The notes: generated by a model not told the origin, from the letters alone. A stretch of 64,000 bases of DNA from Pseudomonas sp. MWU15-20650 (GCF_023242475.1 NZ_JALJFG010000025.1:1-64000); one strand, 5' to 3'. Positions 54,086 through 63,071 are shown, numbered from the stretch's first letter. Numbers and translations: made by a program.

Positions 54086-54856
54086 TCACGCGGTTTCCAA
54101 CAGGTTGTGCAACTCCACAAACTGCAACGTCAACTTATGCCGTGGGTCCAGGTGGATCAGTGGCTTGCTCTCCTGGTGCGACTCGCGCATGCGCACGGAG
54201 CTGGCCAGGTACACCGGCAGCACCGGCAAGCCTTCGGCAATCAACTCATCCAGCATCTGCTGTGGCAGGCTCGCGCGAGCCTGGAACTGGTTGACCACAA
54301 TGCCCTCCACTTCCAGCCCTTCATTGTGGTCTTCCTTCAATTCTTCGATTTCACGCAGCAGCCCATACAGCGCCTGGCGGGAAAAGCTGTCGCAGTCAAA
54401 GGGAATAAGCACGCGATCGGCGGCAATCAACGCCGAAACCGCATAAAAATTCAGCGCGGGCGGCGTATCCAGGTAGATCCGATCGTAATCCTCGCTCAAC
54501 TCATCCAGCAGCTTTCGCAGCTTGTTGATCTTGTGCTTGGCCTCAAGCTTGGGCTGCAGGTCCGCCAACTCGGCAGTCGCGGTGATGACATGCAGGTTGT
54601 CGAAGGGCGTTTCGTAGATATCGACTTTGTTCTTCTTGGAAAACGGCCCGGAGGACAGGGTTTGCTTGAAGAAGTCCGCAATCCCCATGGGGATATCGTC
54701 GCCGGTCAACCCGGTCAGGTATTGGGTTGAGTTGGCCTGTGCATCGAGGTCCACCAACAGGGTTCGATAGCCTTCGCTGGCGCTGACTGCCGCCAGGTTG
54801 CAGGCAATGCTGGATTTGCCAACACCGCCTTTTTGATTGAACACCACGCGCCGCAT
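54086..54856 (-). CDS. ParA/MinD family ATPase, orphan
   Basis: The 256-residue protein has the deviant Walker A motif KGGVGKSSIACNLAA near the N-terminus, Walker B-like LLVDLDAQANSTQ and the IYLDTPPAL motif. ParA-type ATPases position plasmids, chromosomes or protein complexes. No parB-like gene or centromere-like repeats are beside it, so it is not an obvious partition locus. The ATG at 54856 with GGAGG upstream is a clear start. Cargo is unknown; it is divergent from the aryl-polyene operon. Confidence 0.88.
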   Translation of the reverse strand: MRRVVFNQKGGVGKSSIACNLAAVSASEGYRTLLVDLDAQANSTQYLTGLTGDDIPMGIADFFKQTLSSGPFSKKNKVDIYETPFDNLHVITATAELADLQPKLEAKHKINKLRKLLDELSEDYDRIYLDTPPALNFYAVSALIAADRVLIPFDCDSFSRQALYGLLREIEELKEDHNEGLEVEGIVVNQFQARASLPQQMLDELIAEGLPVLPVYLASSVRMRESHQESKPLIHLDPRHKLTLQFVELHNLLETA

Positions 54857-55034
54857 GGAAAAACCTCCGTGTATCAATGAATGTCCGAGTGTAGAGGGCA
54901 AAAGCGCCTGTTAGCTACCTCGTTCATCGATACACAGCCGCATCAGAGACAGGTCACGTACAAGTGAATAGGAAAGGGCCGACAATCCAACCCGGCCCTC
55001 GGTAAAGGACAATCTGAAAATCTTTCCAATCAAT

Positions 55035-55097
55035 TTGTAATCAGCTGTGAACAATTTTTTACCAAAGTTTGCTAGAACCCCACGGCACCGGGATAAT
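55035..55097 (+). promoter_or_regulatory. Candidate promoter of the aryl-polyene-type operon with an upstream dyad
   Basis: TTGCTA at 55069-55074 and GATAAT at 55092-55097, 17 bases apart, form a good sigma70 match. This leaves an untranslated leader of about 80 bases before the GTG at 55184. Upstream, 55035-55054 reads TTGT-N3-CAGCTG-N3-ACAA, a 20-bp dyad suitable for a dimeric activator. The rest of the 327-base gap (54857-55183) shows no gene. Confidence 0.6.
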
Positions 55098-55183
55098 GCG
55101 CGCCACTCGGCTATTGCTCCCTGTCCCGGTATTCGGGGCCAACGGCCGCACATGGAAGCCCGCAGGGGCGGGATAACGTCTCA

Positions 55184-55903
55184 GTGATCAACTTCAACAT
55201 CGCCCAATGGCGCGCCTGGGCTCCCGGCCTGGAGAGTGCGGACGACTGGCACGCCTGGTGCCAGGCGCCGGTGTTGCTGCCCGCTAGCGATGCGGGTCCC
55301 GATGTATCGTTCCTGCCGGCCATGCAGCGCCGTCGCCTCAGCCGCCTGGCGCGCATGGCCTTCAGTGTGGGCTGGCCGCTGGCAGAGGGCCTCACGGACC
55401 TGCCGCTGGTGTTTATCTCCCGACATGGCGAAACCCCACGCACCCTCGACATCCTCAGCGACCTGGCCAACGACCAGCCGCTGTCGCCGACCCAGTTCAG
55501 CCTGTCGGTGCACAACGCGGTGATTGGCCTGTGGTCGATCCTGCGCAATGAAACCAGCGAAATGACGGCCCTCGCCGCTGCCGGGGATGGCCTGGAACAT
55601 GGCCTGCTCGAAGCCGCTGCGCTGCTCAATGAAGGCGCGCCGGCCGTGTTGCTGGTGATTACCGAAGAGCAACCGCCAGCGGCCTATACTCACTGGATCG
55701 CTGATGTGCCGTTCCCTTACGCCCTCGGCCTCTTGCTGACGCCGGGCGACGAGTGGCAACTGGAACTCTCCACCGGCACTGTCCAACCCACTCAAACTCA
55801 GTGGCCTCACGCCCTGAACCTGCTACGCACCCTGCTCACTGAGCAGGGTGCCTGCCAACATGCCTGGAAGAACCGAGTATGGAACTGGCAACGCAAGCCC
55901 TGA
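55184..55903 (+). CDS. Ketosynthase-like chain-length factor, aryl-polyene type
   Basis: The 239-residue protein matches the short ketoacyl-synthase-like family (PF13723 type) that pairs with a full ketosynthase in aryl polyene and flexirubin pathways. Visible family segments are LPAMQRRRLSRLARMAFSVGWPL, VFISRHGETPRTLDIL, PLSPTQFSLSVHNAVIGLWSI and AALLNEGAPAVLLVITEE. It lacks the usual Cys-His-His active site of a full ketosynthase, as expected for a chain-length factor. The start is GTG 55184. It overlaps the acyltransferase gene by 25 bases. Confidence 0.85.
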   Translation: MINFNIAQWRAWAPGLESADDWHAWCQAPVLLPASDAGPDVSFLPAMQRRRLSRLARMAFSVGWPLAEGLTDLPLVFISRHGETPRTLDILSDLANDQPLSPTQFSLSVHNAVIGLWSILRNETSEMTALAAAGDGLEHGLLEAAALLNEGAPAVLLVITEEQPPAAYTHWIADVPFPYALGLLLTPGDEWQLELSTGTVQPTQTQWPHALNLLRTLLTEQGACQHAWKNRVWNWQRKP

Positions 55904-56691
55904 ACGACAAACCACGGGACGCCTACTACTGGCGTCTGTTCGCCACCGCCGCCAGCTTCTTTCTGTTCGGCGTCGGCGGCTTGTGCCTGCGTTTGCTGGT
56001 GTTTCCGCTGCTCAGTTGCTGGCCAGGGAGCGCGCAAACACACCAGCGTCGCGCCCGCCACACCATCAGCAAGCTGTTCTGGCTGTTTATCCGCCTGATG
56101 CAGCGCGCAGGGGTACTCACTTACAGCGTTGAAGGCGCGGAACAGCTCGGCCGCCCGGGTCAGATGATCATCGCCAACCATCCGTCGCTGATCGACGTGG
56201 TGTTTCTGATCGGCCTGGTGCGCCAGGCCAACTGCGTAGTCAAGCAGAGCCTGTGGCAGAACACCTTCACCCGCGGCCCCGTGCGTAAAGCCGGCTATAT
56301 CAGCAACGACGGCAGCGCCGAAATGCTCGATGCCGCAGCCGATGCCCTGCGCGCAGGCCAGCCCCTGATCATCTTCCCCGAGGGCACCCGCACCGCCCCC
56401 GGCGCAGCGCCTGCCTTTCATCGCGGCGCCGCCGCCATTGCACTGCGCGGTGCGACAATCATCACCCCCGTGGTGATCAAGGTCAGCCCCACCACGCTGA
56501 CCAAGGCCGAACCCTGGTATCGCATCCCCAAATGCCGCGTGCACTTCAGTTTGCGCGTGGGTGCCGATATAGAACCACAGGCGTTTAGCGCACTCGGGCC
56601 TGCGCCCCAGGCTTCACGCAAGCTCAACGATTACCTGCATCACTATTTTATTAAGGAGCTCGCCGAAGATGAGCGACCAACACCGCCTTGA
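55879..56691 (+). CDS. Lysophospholipid acyltransferase family protein (PlsC-like)
   Basis: The 270-residue membrane-associated acyltransferase has an N-terminal hydrophobic helix (ASFFLFGVGGLCLRLLVFPLL), the NHPSLID motif (H-x4-D catalytic pair) and FPEGTRT. In aryl polyene clusters such enzymes are thought to place the finished acyl chain on a lipid or glycolipid anchor. It overlaps both neighbours. Acceptor is inferred. Confidence 0.88.
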   Translation: MELATQALNDKPRDAYYWRLFATAASFFLFGVGGLCLRLLVFPLLSCWPGSAQTHQRRARHTISKLFWLFIRLMQRAGVLTYSVEGAEQLGRPGQMIIANHPSLIDVVFLIGLVRQANCVVKQSLWQNTFTRGPVRKAGYISNDGSAEMLDAAADALRAGQPLIIFPEGTRTAPGAAPAFHRGAAAIALRGATIITPVVIKVSPTTLTKAEPWYRIPKCRVHFSLRVGADIEPQAFSALGPAPQASRKLNDYLHHYFIKELAEDERPTPP

Positions 56692-56938
56692 GCACGACAT
56701 AAAGACGCTGATCATCGAGGCCCTGGGCCTGGAAGACATCAGCGTCGACGACATCGGCAGCGATCAGACCCTGTTTGGCGAAGGCCTGGGCCTGGATTCG
56801 GTGGACGCCCTGGAGTTGGGCCTGGCGATCCAGAAAAAGTACGGCATCAAGATCGACGCCGACGCCAAGGACACCCGCAATCACTTCACCAACGTGGCCA
56901 GCCTTGCGGCGTTCGTCACGGCCAGACAGGCAGCTTGA
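56669..56938 (+). CDS. Acyl carrier protein 1
   Basis: This 89-residue acidic helical protein has the phosphopantetheine attachment motif GLDSVDALEL with Ser44. AAGGAG precedes the ATG. It should carry the growing polyene chain as a thioester. It overlaps the acyltransferase gene by 23 bases and is followed by a second carrier protein gene nine bases on. Confidence 0.92.
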   Translation: MSDQHRLEHDIKTLIIEALGLEDISVDDIGSDQTLFGEGLGLDSVDALELGLAIQKKYGIKIDADAKDTRNHFTNVASLAAFVTARQAA

Positions 56939-56947
56939 GACCGGACC

Positions 56948-57202
56948 ATGCAAACTCGTGACGATATTTTCAACACCCTGCGCGATGCCTTGGTGGAACT
57001 GTTTGAACTGCCCCCCGAACGTGTCACCCTGGATGCCAACCTGTATCAGGACCTGGAAATCGACAGCATTGACGCCGTGGACCTGATCGACCACATCAAA
57101 CGCAAGACCGGCAAGAAGATCGCCGCCGATGAGTTCAAGGCGGTACGCACCGTCAATGACGTGGTTGAGGCGGTGTACCGTCTGGTCCAACCGGCCGCAT
57201 GA
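56948..57202 (+). CDS. Acyl carrier protein 2
   Basis: The 84-residue carrier protein has LEIDSIDAVDL with Ser40 as the phosphopantetheine site. Two different carrier proteins in tandem are typical of aryl polyene clusters, where one may take the starter and the other the chain. The stop overlaps the next start by four bases. Confidence 0.92.
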   Translation: MQTRDDIFNTLRDALVELFELPPERVTLDANLYQDLEIDSIDAVDLIDHIKRKTGKKIAADEFKAVRTVNDVVEAVYRLVQPAA

Positions 57203-57744
57203 GCCGGTTGATCGGCCTTGGCCTGTTGTTGGCGGGGCTGCTGTACCCCTTTGCGGTGTATTACGGCACCGAACACTTTGCGCCCTGGCAATTCGGACTG
57301 CTGCTGGCTAGCCTGTGGCTGCTGCGCGCGCTCACCGGTGCGCGACGCCCCGGCAGCCGCTGGATGGCCGTGGTCGTGATCGTGTTTTGTTTGGGCCTGG
57401 CCTGGTTCGACAACCCGTACCTGTTGCGCTGGTACCCGAGCCTGGTCAGTGCGTTCATGCTGGCCCTGTTCGGCCTGAGCCTGAAATTCGGCCCGCCGAT
57501 GGTCGAGCGCCTGGCGCGCATGACCGACCCGCAACTGCCGCCGAAGGCAATCGTGTATACCCGCCAGGTCACCGTGGTGTGGAGTGTATTTTTTCTGTGT
57601 AATGGCCTGCTCGCTGCCGCGCTCACCCTATGGGCGCCGCTGCACTGGTGGACGTTGTACAACGGCTTGATCGCCTACGGGCTGATGGGGCTGTTGTTTG
57701 CCGTGGAATGGCTAATACGACAAAGGGTTCGAGGCCGCATATGA
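57199..57744 (+). CDS. COG4648-type membrane protein
   Basis: The 181-residue product has about five membrane helices and the motif LKFGPPMVERLARMTDPQLPPKAI VYTRQVTVVW, typical of the small membrane proteins found in aryl polyene clusters. Its role is unknown; it may help assemble the pathway at the membrane. Start and stop codons overlap both neighbours (ATGA). Confidence 0.75.
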   Translation: MSRLIGLGLLLAGLLYPFAVYYGTEHFAPWQFGLLLASLWLLRALTGARRPGSRWMAVVVIVFCLGLAWFDNPYLLRWYPSLVSAFMLALFGLSLKFGPPMVERLARMTDPQLPPKAIVYTRQVTVVWSVFFLCNGLLAAALTLWAPLHWWTLYNGLIAYGLMGLLFAVEWLIRQRVRGRI

Positions 57745-59411
57745 ATGGGTTGAATCTTGAGCACTTGCTGCTTGAGCCGCTGGAGCAGCGTTGGGTCACC
57801 ACCGAACCTGCGATGAATCACGCCCAGTTGTGGGGGCACGCCCTGAGCCTGGCGGCGGGCCTGCAAGCGCGGGGTATCCACCACCTTGCCGTGCACCTGG
57901 AAGACGCCGGCCTGCTGGCAATTGCCCTGCTCGGCGCCTGGCGTGCCGGTGTGAGCGTGCTGTTGCCCGCCGACCTGCAACCCCAGACCCGCCAACGCTG
58001 GGCCAATGCCGTTGACGCCTGGCTGGTTGAAGCAACTGATCTTGATGCGCTGTATCAGGCGCCATTGAGCCCCGCCGTGCTTGACCTGGACACCTGCCAA
58101 CTGAGCCTGTGCACCTCCGGCTCCAGCGGCGAACCCAAGCGTATCGACAAGACCCTGCGCCAACTGGCCAATGAGGTCCAGGCCCTGGAAGCCTTGTGGG
58201 GCGCAGACCTGAAAGACGCGTGCATCATCGGCAGCGTCGCTACCCAGCATATCTACGGCTTGCTGTTCCGTGTGCTGTGGCCACTGTGCGCCGGCCGTAC
58301 GTTTGTACGCCGCCAGCTGGCCTTTCCGGAAGACCTGCAACGCGCCAGTCGCGAACACCCGCAATTTGCCTGGGTGGCGAGCCCTGCCCTGCTCAAACGT
58401 ATGGGCGACAACCTCGATTGGCCGGCGCTGAGCCGAGTGTCGCGGGTATTTTCTTCCGGGGGCGCCCTGCCCGTAGAAGCCGCTGGTAGCCTCTACGACC
58501 GCTTGCAGCAGTGGCCCACGGAAATCCTCGGCAGCTCGGAAACCGGCGGCATTGCCTGGCGCCAAGGCGCGCAGCCATGGCAACCGTTTGCCGATGTGCA
58601 ACTGAGCCAGGATGCCGACGGTGCCCTGCGCATCGCTTCGCCGTATCTGCCCCAGGGGCATATCGAACAAACCGCCGACGCGGCCCGTATCCACGCCGAC
58701 GGCCGTTTCGAGTTGCTTGGCCGCCTGGACCGCATCGTCAAGCTGGAAGAAAAACGCATCTCCTTGCCCATGCTCGAACAGGCGCTGATGAGCCACCCTT
58801 GGGTCGCTGAAACCCGTCTGGGCGTGGTGCAGGAAAACCGTGCGTCACTTGGCGCGCTGGTGGTGTTGAGCGCCGATGGCCTGCATGCCCTGCGTAATGA
58901 AGGACGCCGCACCGTCACTCAAACCCTGCGCCAACACCTGAGCCAGCATTGCGAAGCCCTGGCTTTGCCGCGTCGCTGGCGCTTGTTGAGTCAACTGCCA
59001 TTGAACAGCCAGGGCAAGCTGCCCCAAGCCGACATAGAGGCACTGCTGCTGGCACCAAGGCCAAAGGCCGCGCATGTGCTGGAACAAACCGAAGCCAACG
59101 GCGAGTGGACCCTGCAACTGTGCATCCCACCGGACCTGGCCTATTTCAGCGGGCACTTCCCGGCCACGCCCGTATTGCCCGGCGTGGTGCAAGTGGAGTG
59201 GGCGTTCAACCTCGGCCAGCAACTGCTGGATTTGCCGTCGACCTTTGCCGGCATGGAAGTGCTCAAGTTCCAGCAACTGGTGCGCCCGGGCGATTGCGTC
59301 GAACTGCACCTGCGCTTCGACCAGGAGCGCGGCAAGTTGTATTTCACCTACCGCAACGGCGTCGCCGCCTGCTCCAGTGGCCGGATAGTGTTGGAGGCGC
59401 CAAGTGCATAA
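57741..59411 (+). CDS. Fusion of AMP-dependent acyl/aryl ligase and FabZ/ApeI-like hot-dog dehydratase
   Basis: The 556-residue protein has an AMP-binding ligase domain at about 1-445 with the phosphate loop CTSGSSGEPKR (about 124-134), SSETGGIAWR and the hinge GRLDRIVKLEEKRISL. From about residue 455 a hot-dog domain follows with YFSGHFPATPVLPGVVQ, where His472 is the expected dehydratase residue. The ligase should activate the aromatic starter acid and load it on a carrier protein; the C-terminal part should dehydrate hydroxyacyl intermediates. In the reference clusters these are commonly separate genes. ATG 57741 has GAGG upstream and overlaps the previous stop. Confidence 0.88.
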   Translation: MNGLNLEHLLLEPLEQRWVTTEPAMNHAQLWGHALSLAAGLQARGIHHLAVHLEDAGLLAIALLGAWRAGVSVLLPADLQPQTRQRWANAVDAWLVEATDLDALYQAPLSPAVLDLDTCQLSLCTSGSSGEPKRIDKTLRQLANEVQALEALWGADLKDACIIGSVATQHIYGLLFRVLWPLCAGRTFVRRQLAFPEDLQRASREHPQFAWVASPALLKRMGDNLDWPALSRVSRVFSSGGALPVEAAGSLYDRLQQWPTEILGSSETGGIAWRQGAQPWQPFADVQLSQDADGALRIASPYLPQGHIEQTADAARIHADGRFELLGRLDRIVKLEEKRISLPMLEQALMSHPWVAETRLGVVQENRASLGALVVLSADGLHALRNEGRRTVTQTLRQHLSQHCEALALPRRWRLLSQLPLNSQGKLPQADIEALLLAPRPKAAHVLEQTEANGEWTLQLCIPPDLAYFSGHFPATPVLPGVVQVEWAFNLGQQLLDLPSTFAGMEVLKFQQLVRPGDCVELHLRFDQERGKLYFTYRNGVAACSSGRIVLEAPSA

Positions 59412-59461
59412 TTTTTTGTGCCCGCTCGCCACAGGTTATTTACCCGCCGGTTGGGTGAAGC

Positions 59462-60196
59462 ATGCATAACCCCTGCGCCCTGATTCCGGTCTACAACCAT
59501 GAAGCCGCCGTGCCGGCCGTGGTAAGCAGTCTGCTGAACAGCGGCCTGCCGTGCCTGTTGGTGGACGATGGCAGCAGCCCGGCGTGCGCGGCGGTATTGG
59601 TGCAACTGGCAACCCTCGATCACGTCACCCTGCTGACCCTGCCCAACAACCAAGGCAAAGGCGGCGCGGTCATGGCCGGTTTCCGTGAAGCAGCGCGCCT
59701 GGGCTACACCCACGCCCTGCAAGTGGACGCCGATGGCCAACACGACCTGCGTGAAGTCGAGTCCTTCCTCGACGCCTCGCGCACTCACCCAAACGCTGTG
59801 ATCTGCGGTTACCCCGAATACGATGACAGCGTGCCCAAGGGCCGCCTGTACGCGCGCTACCTGACCCACGTGTGGGTGTGGATCAATACGCTTTCGTTGC
59901 AGATCCGCGACTCGATGTGCGGCTTTCGCGTGTACCCGCTGGCGCCCACGCTGGCACTGATGAACTCGGCGTATATCGGCACACGCATGGATTTCGACTC
60001 GGACATCCTGGTGCGCCTGGCCTGGCGCAACCAGCCCATGCGCTGGCTGCCAACCCAGGTGCACTACCCTGCCGACGGCCTGTCGCACTTCCGCCTGTTT
60101 CGCGACAACGTGCGCATCAGCGCCATGCACACTCGGTTGTTCTTCGGCATGTTGGTCCGTGCACCGATGATTGTGTGGCGACGGTGGCAGGCATGA
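59462..60196 (+). CDS. Family 2 glycosyltransferase of the aryl-polyene cluster
   Basis: This 244-residue GT-A enzyme has CALIPVYNHEAAVPAVVSSL, LLVDDGSSP, GKGGAVMAGFREA and the metal-binding LQVDADGQHD, as in dolichyl-phosphate-mannose-synthase-like enzymes. In this context it probably glycosylates the polyene lipid or its anchor. The gap of 50 bases before it is the largest in the operon. Its stop overlaps the next start (ATGA). Confidence 0.88.
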   Translation: MHNPCALIPVYNHEAAVPAVVSSLLNSGLPCLLVDDGSSPACAAVLVQLATLDHVTLLTLPNNQGKGGAVMAGFREAARLGYTHALQVDADGQHDLREVESFLDASRTHPNAVICGYPEYDDSVPKGRLYARYLTHVWVWINTLSLQIRDSMCGFRVYPLAPTLALMNSAYIGTRMDFDSDILVRLAWRNQPMRWLPTQVHYPADGLSHFRLFRDNVRISAMHTRLFFGMLVRAPMIVWRRWQA

Positions 60197-61128
60197 GCGA
60201 CAGCACCAAGCACTGGGCCGACCGCGAGGAACGCGGCAGCTTCTGGCTGATGAAACTCACCGCCATCGCCGCCAAGCTGCTTGGCCGTCGCCTGTTGAGC
60301 CCGCTGCTGTACGGTATCGTGCTGTACTTTTTCCTGTTCGGTCGCACGGCACGCCAGAGCGCGTGGGAATACCAACAGCGCCTGGCAGAGTGGAGCGGGC
60401 GCGATGCGTTGCGGCCCACCCATACAAGCGTGTTCGGGCAGTTCATGGCCTTCGCCGACGCCTTGCTCGACAAACTCGACGTGTGGAACGGCAAGCTGCG
60501 CATCGAACAGATCGAAATCAACGACCCTGCGCAATTGCGCGGGCAGCTGCGCGGCGAGCGTGGGCAGATGCTGGTCGGTGCGCACTTGGGCAACCTCGAA
60601 GTGTGCCGTGCGCTGGCGGAGCTGGGTGAACAAGTCACCATGAACGTGCTGGTGCATACCAAGCATGCCGAGCGTTTCAACCGCCTGCTGGGCGAAGCCG
60701 GGGCCACCCATTTGCGCCTGATCCAGGTCAGCGAACTGGACCCGGCGACCATGTTGCTGCTCAGCCAGCGCCTGGACGACGGCGAGTGGCTGGCGATTGC
60801 CGGCGACCGCGTGCCGCTGCATGGTGGGCGCAAGGTCCGGGTGGACTTTCTCGGCCACGACGCAGCATTCCCTCAAGGCCCTTGGTTGATGGCCGGGCTG
60901 CTCAAATGCCCGGTGAACCTGCTGATGTGCCTCAAGCACCAAGGCCGCTACCGCCTGACGATCGAACCCTTTACTCAACTGATCGAATGGAAGCGCAGCA
61001 CCCGCGAGCAGGTCATTGCCCTATGGACCGCGCGCTACGCCGCACGCCTGGGCCAGTTCTGCCTGGAAGCGCCCCTACAATGGTTCAACTTTTACCCTTT
61101 CTGGAAGACCGATGACGACGCATCTTGA
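60193..61128 (+). CDS. LpxL/HtrB-like acyltransferase
   Basis: The 311-residue product belongs to the lipid A acyltransferase-like family. It has an N-terminal hydrophobic segment (LLYGIVLYFFLFGRTARQSA), the catalytic pattern VGAHLGNLEV (H-x4-E), IAGDRVPLHGGRKVRVDFLG and FPQGPWLMAGLL. In aryl polyene clusters this type of enzyme is thought to transfer an acyl chain to the lipid anchor. The ATG at 60193 is inside the previous stop, and the frame extends far upstream only as a shadow. Confidence 0.88.
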   Translation: MSDSTKHWADREERGSFWLMKLTAIAAKLLGRRLLSPLLYGIVLYFFLFGRTARQSAWEYQQRLAEWSGRDALRPTHTSVFGQFMAFADALLDKLDVWNGKLRIEQIEINDPAQLRGQLRGERGQMLVGAHLGNLEVCRALAELGEQVTMNVLVHTKHAERFNRLLGEAGATHLRLIQVSELDPATMLLLSQRLDDGEWLAIAGDRVPLHGGRKVRVDFLGHDAAFPQGPWLMAGLLKCPVNLLMCLKHQGRYRLTIEPFTQLIEWKRSTREQVIALWTARYAARLGQFCLEAPLQWFNFYPFWKTDDDAS

Positions 61129-62653
61129 GCCGGTAACCTTTGGCGAACGCGCTTTGCGCATTGAAGACGTGCTGGCCCTGGCCAACCGCCAGGTGCCCAC
61201 GCAATTGCAGGGCGACGCCGACTACCGCCAGCGCATCGCCAAGGGCGCGCAGTTCCTCGACTCGTTGCTGGACAAGGAAGGCGTGATCTATGGCGTGACC
61301 ACCGGCTACGGTGACTCGTGCGTGGTGGCAGTGCCATTGCAGCACGTCGAGGCGTTGCCTCGCCATCTCTACACCTTTCACGGCTGCGGCCTGGGCAAGT
61401 TGCTGGATGCCCAGGCCACACGTGCGGTGCTGGCGGCGCGCTTGCAGTCACTGTGCCACGGTGTGTCCGGAGTGCGCGTGGAACTGCTGGAGCGCCTGCA
61501 TGCGTTCCTCGAACACGACGTGTTGCCGCTGATCCCTGAAGAAGGTTCGGTGGGCGCCAGCGGTGATTTGACACCCCTGTCCTACGTGGCCGCGACCTTG
61601 TCCGGTGAGCGCGACGTGCTGTTCCGGGGCGAGCGGCGCCAGGCCGCCGACGTGCACCGCGAGCTGGGCTGGACGCCGCTGGTACTGCGCCCCAAGGAAG
61701 CCCTGGCCTTGATGAACGGTACCGCTGTGATGACCGGCCTGGCCTGCCTGGCCTTCGCCCGCGCCGACTACCTGTTGCAACTGGCCACGCGCATCACTGC
61801 GCTGAACGTGGTGGCGCTGCAAGGCAACCCGGAACACTTCGACGAGCGCCTGTTCGCCGCCAAGCCGCACCCGGGGCAGATGCAAGTCGCCGCCTGGCTG
61901 CGCAAAGACCTGGCCATCGACGCCCCCACCGCGCCGCTGCACCGCCTGCAAGATCGCTACTCCCTGCGCTGTGCGCCGCACGTCCTCGGGGTGCTGGCCG
62001 ACAGCCTGAACTGGCTGCGTTCGTTCATCGAGATCGAACTGAACAGCGCCAACGACAACCCGATCATCGACGCTGAAGAAGAACGCGTACTGCACGGCGG
62101 GCACTTCTATGGCGGGCATATCGCCTTTGCGATGGACAGCCTCAAGACCCTGGTCGCCAATGTCGCCGACCTGCTCGACCGCCAACTGGCGCTGCTGGTA
62201 GACGTGCGTTACAACCACGGTCTGCCGAGCAACCTGTCCGGCGCCCCGGCTGACCGCGCCATGATCAACCATGGCTTCAAGGCCGTGCAGATCGGCACCA
62301 GTGCCTGGACCGCCGAAGCGCTGAAAAACACCATGCCGGCCAGCGTGTTCTCACGCTCCACCGAGTGCCATAACCAGGACAAAGTGAGCATGGGCACCAT
62401 CGCCGCCCGCGATGCGATCCGCGTGCTGGAGCTGACCGAACAGGTCGCCGCCGCCACCTTGCTTGCGGCCAATCAAGGCGTGTGGCTGCGCGCCCAAGCT
62501 GAGGATGCACGGCCGTTGCCGCCCGCCTTGGCCGCCATGCACGAAGCGCTCGGCAAGGACTTCCCACCGGTCATCGAAGACCGCGCCCTGGAGGGCGAAC
62601 TGCGCCTGTGCCTCAAGCGTATCGCCGAGCAACACTGGAGGCTGCATGCGTAG
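61112..62653 (+). CDS. Aromatic amino acid ammonia-lyase (HAL/PAL/TAL family)
   Basis: The 513-residue enzyme carries Ala149-Ser150-Gly151 in GASGDLTPLSYV, which cyclises to the MIO cofactor. It also has the catalytic-loop tyrosine (Tyr60 in VIYGVTTGYG), NDNPIID, and the later EALKNTMPASVFSRSTECHNQDKVS. It releases ammonia from an aromatic amino acid. In this cluster it should supply the aryl starter acid, for example a cinnamate-type acid, for the ligase. The substrate-selectivity pair, by eye, is Phe89-His90, which matches neither the usual HAL (Ser-His) nor TAL (His-Leu) pair. The ATG at 61112 overlaps the acyltransferase gene by 17 bases. Confidence 0.9.
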   Translation: MTTHLEPVTFGERALRIEDVLALANRQVPTQLQGDADYRQRIAKGAQFLDSLLDKEGVIYGVTTGYGDSCVVAVPLQHVEALPRHLYTFHGCGLGKLLDAQATRAVLAARLQSLCHGVSGVRVELLERLHAFLEHDVLPLIPEEGSVGASGDLTPLSYVAATLSGERDVLFRGERRQAADVHRELGWTPLVLRPKEALALMNGTAVMTGLACLAFARADYLLQLATRITALNVVALQGNPEHFDERLFAAKPHPGQMQVAAWLRKDLAIDAPTAPLHRLQDRYSLRCAPHVLGVLADSLNWLRSFIEIELNSANDNPIIDAEEERVLHGGHFYGGHIAFAMDSLKTLVANVADLLDRQLALLVDVRYNHGLPSNLSGAPADRAMINHGFKAVQIGTSAWTAEALKNTMPASVFSRSTECHNQDKVSMGTIAARDAIRVLELTEQVAAATLLAANQGVWLRAQAEDARPLPPALAAMHEALGKDFPPVIEDRALEGELRLCLKRIAEQHWRLHA

Positions 62654-63071
62654 CCCGGGCGTATTGCACTGCGACACTGAAATCCTCGTACCGTTTTTCG
62701 ATATCGACACCATGAATGTGGTGTGGCACGGCCATTACGTAAAGTACCTGGAAGTCGCGCGCTGCGCCTTGCTGGACAAGATCGGCCATAACTATACGGC
62801 GATGCTGGAATCGGGTTACGCCTGGCCGGTGATCGATCTGCAACTACGCTACGTGCGCGGCGCTACCTTTGGCCAGACGCTCAATGTGCGCGCCAGCCTG
62901 GTGGAGTGGGAGAACCGTTTGAAGGTGAACTACCTGATTACCGACCTCGCCAGCGGCGAACGCCTGACCCGCGCCAGCACCGTGCAAGTGGCCGTAGAAA
63001 TCGCCAGCCGCGAGATGCAGCTGGCCTCCCCCGCAGTCTTCACCAACGCAGTAGAAAGGGCCTTGAAATGA
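62646..63071 (+). CDS. Hot-dog acyl-CoA/ACP thioesterase (4HBT family)
   Basis: This 141-residue hot-dog protein has the 4HBT signature VPFFDIDTMNVVWHGHYVKYLEVARC with the expected acidic residue before the His-rich strand. It probably releases acyl groups from carrier protein or CoA in the polyene pathway. GGAGG lies just before the ATG, inside the end of the lyase gene (8-base overlap). The stop overlaps the next start. Confidence 0.88.
   Translation: MRSPGVLHCDTEILVPFFDIDTMNVVWHGHYVKYLEVARCALLDKIGHNYTAMLESGYAWPVIDLQLRYVRGATFGQTLNVRASLVEWENRLKVNYLITDLASGERLTRASTVQVAVEIASREMQLASPAVFTNAVERALK

Noticed and set aside
53606..54446. Short open frames within and across the REP units (for example MGGGLLPIAV-type)
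   Set aside because: They arise from the repeat sequence itself, appear in both units and lack ribosome-binding sites.
54911..55153. 80-codon minus-strand frame in the parA to polyene-operon gap
   Set aside because: It covers the likely operon promoter, has no Shine-Dalgarno sequence and resembles nothing I know.
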